The notes under the pieces: generated by a model | Database searches by the model: none | What the model was told of the DNA's origin: nothing | Seen by the model: only the letters and a program-made list of their open reading frames with translations | Part shown: piece by piece, positions 54,401 through 61,141 of the stretch | How positions within the stretch are numbered: position 1 is the first letter of the stretch | Layout of the letters: every line of letters starts with the position of its first letter | Made by a program: the position numbers and the translations under genes | NCBI GenBank assembly: GCA_963680875.1 | Contig: OY804575.1 | Span: 102,479,505-102,543,504 of the forward strand | Length of the DNA: 64,000 nt | Source: Bathymodiolus brooksi | Taxonomy: Eukaryota > Mollusca > Bivalvia > Mytilida > Modiolidae | Reading direction: 5' to 3'

Positions 54401-57400
54401 ACAAACATTGAGAACACAACATCCCACGCTAAAAAACATCAAAAATACAAACATTGAGAACACAACACCCCACGCTAAAAAACATCAACAATACAAACAT
54501 TGAGAACACAACATCCCACGCTAAAAAACATCAACAATACAAACATTGAGAACACAACATCCCACGCTAAAAAACATCAACAATACAAACATTGAGAACA
54601 CAACATCCCACGCTAAAAAACATCAACAATACAAACATTGAGAACACAACATCCCACGCTAGAAAACATCAACAATACAAACATTGAGAACACAACATCC
54701 CACGCTAAAAAACATCAACAATACAAACATTGAGAACACAACATCCCACGCTAAAAAACATCAAAAATACAAACATTGAGAACACAACATCCCACGCTAA
54801 AAAACATCAACAATACAAACATTGAGAACACAACATCCCACGCTAAAAAACATCAACAATACAAACATTGAGAACACAACATCCCACGCTAAAAAACATC
54901 AACAATACAAACATTGAGAACACAACATCCCACGCTAAAAAACATCAACAATACAAACATTGAGAACACAACATCCCACGCTAGAAAACATCAACAATAC
55001 AAACATTGAGAACACAACATCCCACGCTAAAAAACATCAACAATACAAACATTGAGAACACTACATCCCACGCTAAAAAACATCAACAATGCAAACATTG
55101 AGAACACAACATCCCACGCTAGAAAACATCAACAATACAAACATTGAGAACACAACATCCCAGGCTAAAAAACATCAACAATACAAACATTGAGAACACA
55201 ACATCCCACGCTAAAAAACATCAAAAATACAAACATTGAGAACACAACACCCCACGCTAAAAAACATCAACAATACAAACATTGAGAACACAACATCCCA
55301 CGCTAAAAAACATCAAAAATACAAACATTGAGAACACAATATCCCACGCTAAAAAACATCAACAATACAAACATTGAGAACACAACATCCCACGCTAAAA
55401 AACATCAACAATACAAACATTGAGAAACAACATCCCACGCTAAAAAACATCAACAATACAAACATTGAGAACACAACATCCCACGCTAAAAAACATCAAC
55501 AATACAAACATTGAGAACACAACATCCCACGCTAAAAAACATCAACAATACAAACATTGAGAACACAACATCCCACGCTAAAAAACATCAACAATACAAA
55601 CATTGAGAACACAACATCCCACGCTAAAAAACATCAACAATACAAACATTGAGAACACAACATCCCACGCTAAAAAACATCAACAATACAAACATTGAGA
55701 ACACAACATCCCACGCTAAAAAGAGAAGTGGGGCTCGTGTTGCTCCTCTGTTAATTTTCTGTGTTGTGTTTTTTTTCTTTTTTCGTCCTGTGTTTTATAT
55801 GCCCAGTGTCTTTGGACTGTCCATCCTGATTGACCCTTACGTTTACTCAAATAATGAGTTATATAGCAGGGGCGGATCCAGGAGGAAAATATGATTTTTT
55901 TGCGTAAAATCGTGATTTTTCACACGAAATGCCACACAAATTTTCGCGCCTCCCTCCACAATTGGAAAAAATATGATTTTTTGGCGTAAAATCGTGATTT
56001 TTCACACGAAATGCCACACAAATTTTCGCGCCTCCCTCCACAATTGGAAAAAATATGATTTTTTGGCGTAAAATCGTGATTTTTCACACGAAATACCTCA
56101 AAAATTTTCGCGCCTCCCTCCGCTCGGTGCATTTGTTTTTAAATGCGCCCCCCCCCTTAACTTGAAATCCTGGATCCGCCCCTGTATAGGTATGTCTGTA
56201 ACGATAAATGAAACCGAAAATTCAGCATTTAATAAAAATCAGGAAGAACGTTATGAAAGTGTTGTGATACTTATATTACTGACGTCTTTACTACATTAAC
56301 AAGATTCATACACACATCGTGCTGACGTCTCTACTACATTAACAAGATTCATACACACATCGTGCTGACGTCTCTACTACATTAACAAGATTCATACACA
56401 CATCGTGCTGACGTCTCTACTACATTAACAAGATTCATACACACATCGTGCTGACGTCTCTACTACATTAACAAGATTCATACACACATCATACTGACGT
56501 CTCTACTACATTAACAAGTTTCATACACACATCGTGCTGACGTCTCTACTACATTAACAAGATTCATACACACATCATACTGACGTCTCCACTACATTAA
56601 CAAGATTCATACACACATCGTGCTGACGTATCTACTACATTAACAAGATTCATACACACATCGTGCTGACGTCTCTACTACATTAACAAGATTCATACAC
56701 ACATCGTGCTGACGTCTCTACTACATTAACAAGATTCATACACACATCGTGCTGACGTCTCTACTACATTAACAAGATTCATACACACATCGTGCTGACG
56801 TCTCTACTACATTAACAAGATTCATACACACATCGTGCTGACGTCTCTACTACATTAACAAGATTCATACACACATCGTGCTGACGTCTCTACTACATTA
56901 ACAAGATTCATACACACATCATACTGACGTCTCTACTACATTAACAAGATTCATACACACATCGTGCTGACGTCTCTACTACATTAACAAGATTCATACA
57001 CACATCATACTGACGTCTCCACTACATTAACAAGATTCATACACACATCGTGCTGAAGTATCTACTACATTAACAAGATTCATACACACATCGTGCTGAC
57101 GTCTCTACTACATTAACAAGATTCATACACACATCGTGCTGACGTCTCTACTACATTAACAAGATTCATACACACATCGTGCTGACGTCTCTACTACATT
57201 AACAAGATTCATACATACATCGTGCTGACGTCTCCACTACATTAACAAGATTCATACACACATCGTGCTGACGTCTCTACTACATTAACCAGATTCATAC
57301 ACACATCGTGCTGACGTCTCTACTACATTAACAAGATTCATACACACATCGTGCTGACGTCTCCACTACATTAACAAGATTCATACACACATCGTGCTGA

Positions 57401-59313
57401 CGTCTCTACTACATTAACAAGATTCATACACACATCGTGCTGACGTCTCTACTACATTAACAAGATTCATACACACATCATACTGACGTCTCCACTACAT
57501 TAACAAGATTCATACACACATCATACTGACGTCTCTACTACATTAACAAGATTCATACACACATCATACTGACGTCTCTACTACATTAACAAGATTCATA
57601 CACACATCGTGCTGACGTCTCTACTACATTAACAAGATTCATACACACATCATACTGACGTCTCCACTACATTAACAAGATTCATACACACATCATACTG
57701 ACGTCTCTACTACATTAACAAGATTCATACACACATCATACTGACGTCTCTACTACATTAACAAGATTCATACACACATCGTGCTGACGTCTCTACTACA
57801 TTAACAAGATTCATACACACATCATACTGACGTCTCCACTACATTAACAAGATTCATACACACATCGTGCTGACGTCTCCACTACATTAACAAGATTCAT
57901 ACACACATCGTGCTCCTTAGTACATACTGTCTGAGTGGACAGTACTCTGTACAAAACAGAAAATAATCATATTGAGAGCATAGAGAGGAACAGCATAATT
58001 GTGTTGTTAGTAAAGTCTGAAGATAACAAAAGAATAATCAGATACCGTAAATCACAAAAAGGACAGAAAATACAGTGGTCAAAAGAAAAAGGACAAAAGG
58101 ACAGAAAATACAGTGGCCAAAAAAAAAAGGACGAAAGGACAAACAATGACGCACAAAGACACCTCATAATATTTTCGGCTATTGCGTGCTGGATCGGTAT
58201 AGCCGAAAAAATATGAGGTGTTTTTGTGTATTTCAAGGCGGATTATATAATGAGCTCTGACGTAGATAATTGGCAACCAAGGTAGGCGTGCCATACATTA
58301 TGTTATAGAAAAATTATCATATTTAAAGTAGAGAATAATTTTAGCTCACTAAATAAATTCTAAAACAGTTTTTTCGACCGTGAACTGAGGCAACCGACCC
58401 GAAACCGATGAGGACCTTTCTTTATGGATAGACGTAGATAGTAAACAAATATATATATGAAACGAGTGCCTGTGTACTGTATGAACAGAGAAAAGCTGAT
58501 CATCTCGAATCATCTGCTTATGTCCCTTCCCATTTTATTATGTGTTGTTTCACCTTCTGGATTTTGACTTTCAATTATTTTACCTGTAACTGATGTCTTG
58601 TCTGTCAAATTTTCCCATTGTTATAGTAACTTAATTTCATATTTATTACATTTTGTTTTTATAAAAATGACTTACTGTTTGTTGGTTTTTTTTTTTTACA
58701 GAAAACCCGCTGCAAAGTTAGAATATTATATATCACCAACTTTAAATGGTAATTACATAGATGAAGACGACTTAGAAAAACCTACTTACAAAACATTAAA
58801 AATAACATTACAGAATCAGGTACCTGGATTAAAAGTAGTTGAAACTCCATTAATACCAAAAGCATCAGCTAGCGAAGCAGAGAAAAAAGTGGTAAGTGTA
58901 AAACTATTACAGAATCTTGAATCTTCTATAAAATGTCTGCACCACATCCAAAATGCATATCAACGTGCTTACAAGAACAACAAATAGCACATTGGCAAAT
59001 ATGAAAAAAGTAGGGATTAGGGATATAGTATTTAACCCCACCTTCAACAATATTTTAGCTATGTCGTTGCGGTTAGTTTTATTGGTGGAGGAAATCGATG
59101 TACCCTGAGAAAACCACCGACATGTCGCAAGAAACTGACAAACTGTATCACATAATGTTGCATCGAGCGCACCTCGTCAACGCTAGTGGTGATATGCACT
59201 TATTGCATAGGTAATAGTAAACCAACTCCCATACGATCACGATCACGACAGCCCCAGAAAACAAGTACGGTGTAGCCACTTATACAATTACTTAGAAAAT
59301 ATAGAACAGAGAC

Positions 59314-59370
<57 letters not shown>

Positions 59371-61089
59371 GTATTATTACATTGATAAAAAGACAGATCG
59401 TTTGTCCACCGATTGAAATGTAGCATGTCTTCCTTGCAAATACTGCATTTTTCACAAACAAGAAATAGTTTTTAGCTTAATGGTTGATGAATTATTTGTT
59501 CTAGCACGAATTACAGCAATCTCGTTCAGAGTTCAGGAATAATCGCTACATTTGTATTTAATCTGTAAGATTGATTGATTGATTTTTGGTGTCTTAACGC
59601 CACTTTCCCCAGCAATATTTCAGCTATATCATGGCGACCAGTTTCAGTGGTGGAGGAAGCCGGAGAGAACCACCCACCATGGGCAAGCCACTGGTAAACT
59701 TGATCACTTGCGGCTGCGAGTTGAGTACACCCTTTTTGTAATTTACAAAGTCGGGCACGAACCCACGCCGTATTGGTGATAGGCTTGTATGAGTTGTTAG
59801 GTAATCCAACAGGACCGTAACTATGGGTTTAAAACAGGCGAGGCAGGGATATGAGGATCGCCGATTGAGGCCCCCAAGTAAGGGGTCTGGGAAGAGACAT
59901 CCCGGCTTAAAGTTGTGACTACACTTTATCGATTTCTTTATTATTGAGACGCTTTATATACCAGTTACTATCGTAAATAGCGAACCCGCCGTCGAAGCTT
60001 CTATGCTAAATTAAACATAACACAACTGATTGATTTTTTGAATAATATTTTAAGGAATAAATTTGTAATTTCAAATGGCATTACACGTACTTAGTCGGTG
60101 AATGCACGATGGATTTAACTATTGCCACTCAAATTCCATTTTTTGAGAACGGCTCCTGGATTTACCTGCCCGACAGTTTCATTAGGGTGGACGTGAAACA
60201 TCGTCAACACACACGTCAAGCAATCTTCAGTCATTGTTGCTCTACACCAAGTCTTGAGGCTCCGAAGAGCCTGGAAAGACCTCTCACATGCACAGGAACC
60301 GACTGGCTATGTTAGATGTAGCTTTAAAATCACATGTACAGTTGGGTACAAGACAGCGTGAGGATAAGAAATCGTGTCTGTAAGTGTGTTGGCAAACTGT
60401 AAGTTGCAGCGGATACATTTTGCCACCCATCTGTCAACCTCTTGTGGAAGATCATTTGGGTATATGGCAACTCATTCATGTATTCTGTTTTCATGTCATT
60501 AACTATTTTCGGATTAACACTATTTACAAGGGATGGTATCAGATAATTAGATGTGGTTTTACTGTAAAACGTTCAACCAGTTTTGATTATTTAAAGGAAT
60601 ATTAAAGCTCGTTTTAACATGTATTTTTTCAACTTGTGACGAAGGTTGTTTCTTTTTAATTTAATTGTAAAAACAATCCAAAAATACTCTGCACGCCCAT
60701 ATAATCCCTAATATCGTTAAAATATCACTTAAAAGGGTCGAAATGAATTTTTGTCCAGGAAGCGAAAATTTAATTATTGGAAAAACCCCGAGAAAACCGC
60801 AAGATATTATCAACGAATTATGTCACTTTTACAAAGTTTCATTGATAAAAACCGGGTTAATGATTCATAAATATCATTTATTGAACCAATTGCAAGTTTT
60901 CATGAGATACAAAAAATTACCAAAATGAGCTTTAATATCCCTTTAAGCGACATGGAAATTAGACATTGTCAGAAGATCTGGAAAAAATTCCGATAACAAC
61001 TAAATAACAATCCACGCTTCAGGTGAAAATGTTAACACAGTCATGATCGATGGTAAAGACTAGCTGAAGTTGGCTTTCAGTCCTTCTTT

Positions 61090-61141
<52 letters not shown>

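Larger units (their letters stand above)
51722..58701. other. 7-kb intron between exons K and L
   Basis: Contains an A-rich tract (51960-52050), the 46-bp satellite, a repeat M piece (55728-55860), a MITE (55867-56184), the 43-bp satellite and a degenerate repeat M piece (58013-58150). TTTTCGGCTAT...ATAGCCGAAAA at 58173-58209 is a hairpin. No gene. Confidence 0.7.

Noticed and set aside
52405..57914. CRISPR-like regular repeats
   Set aside because: The units are contiguous with no unique spacers, and the DNA is eukaryotic; these are satellites.
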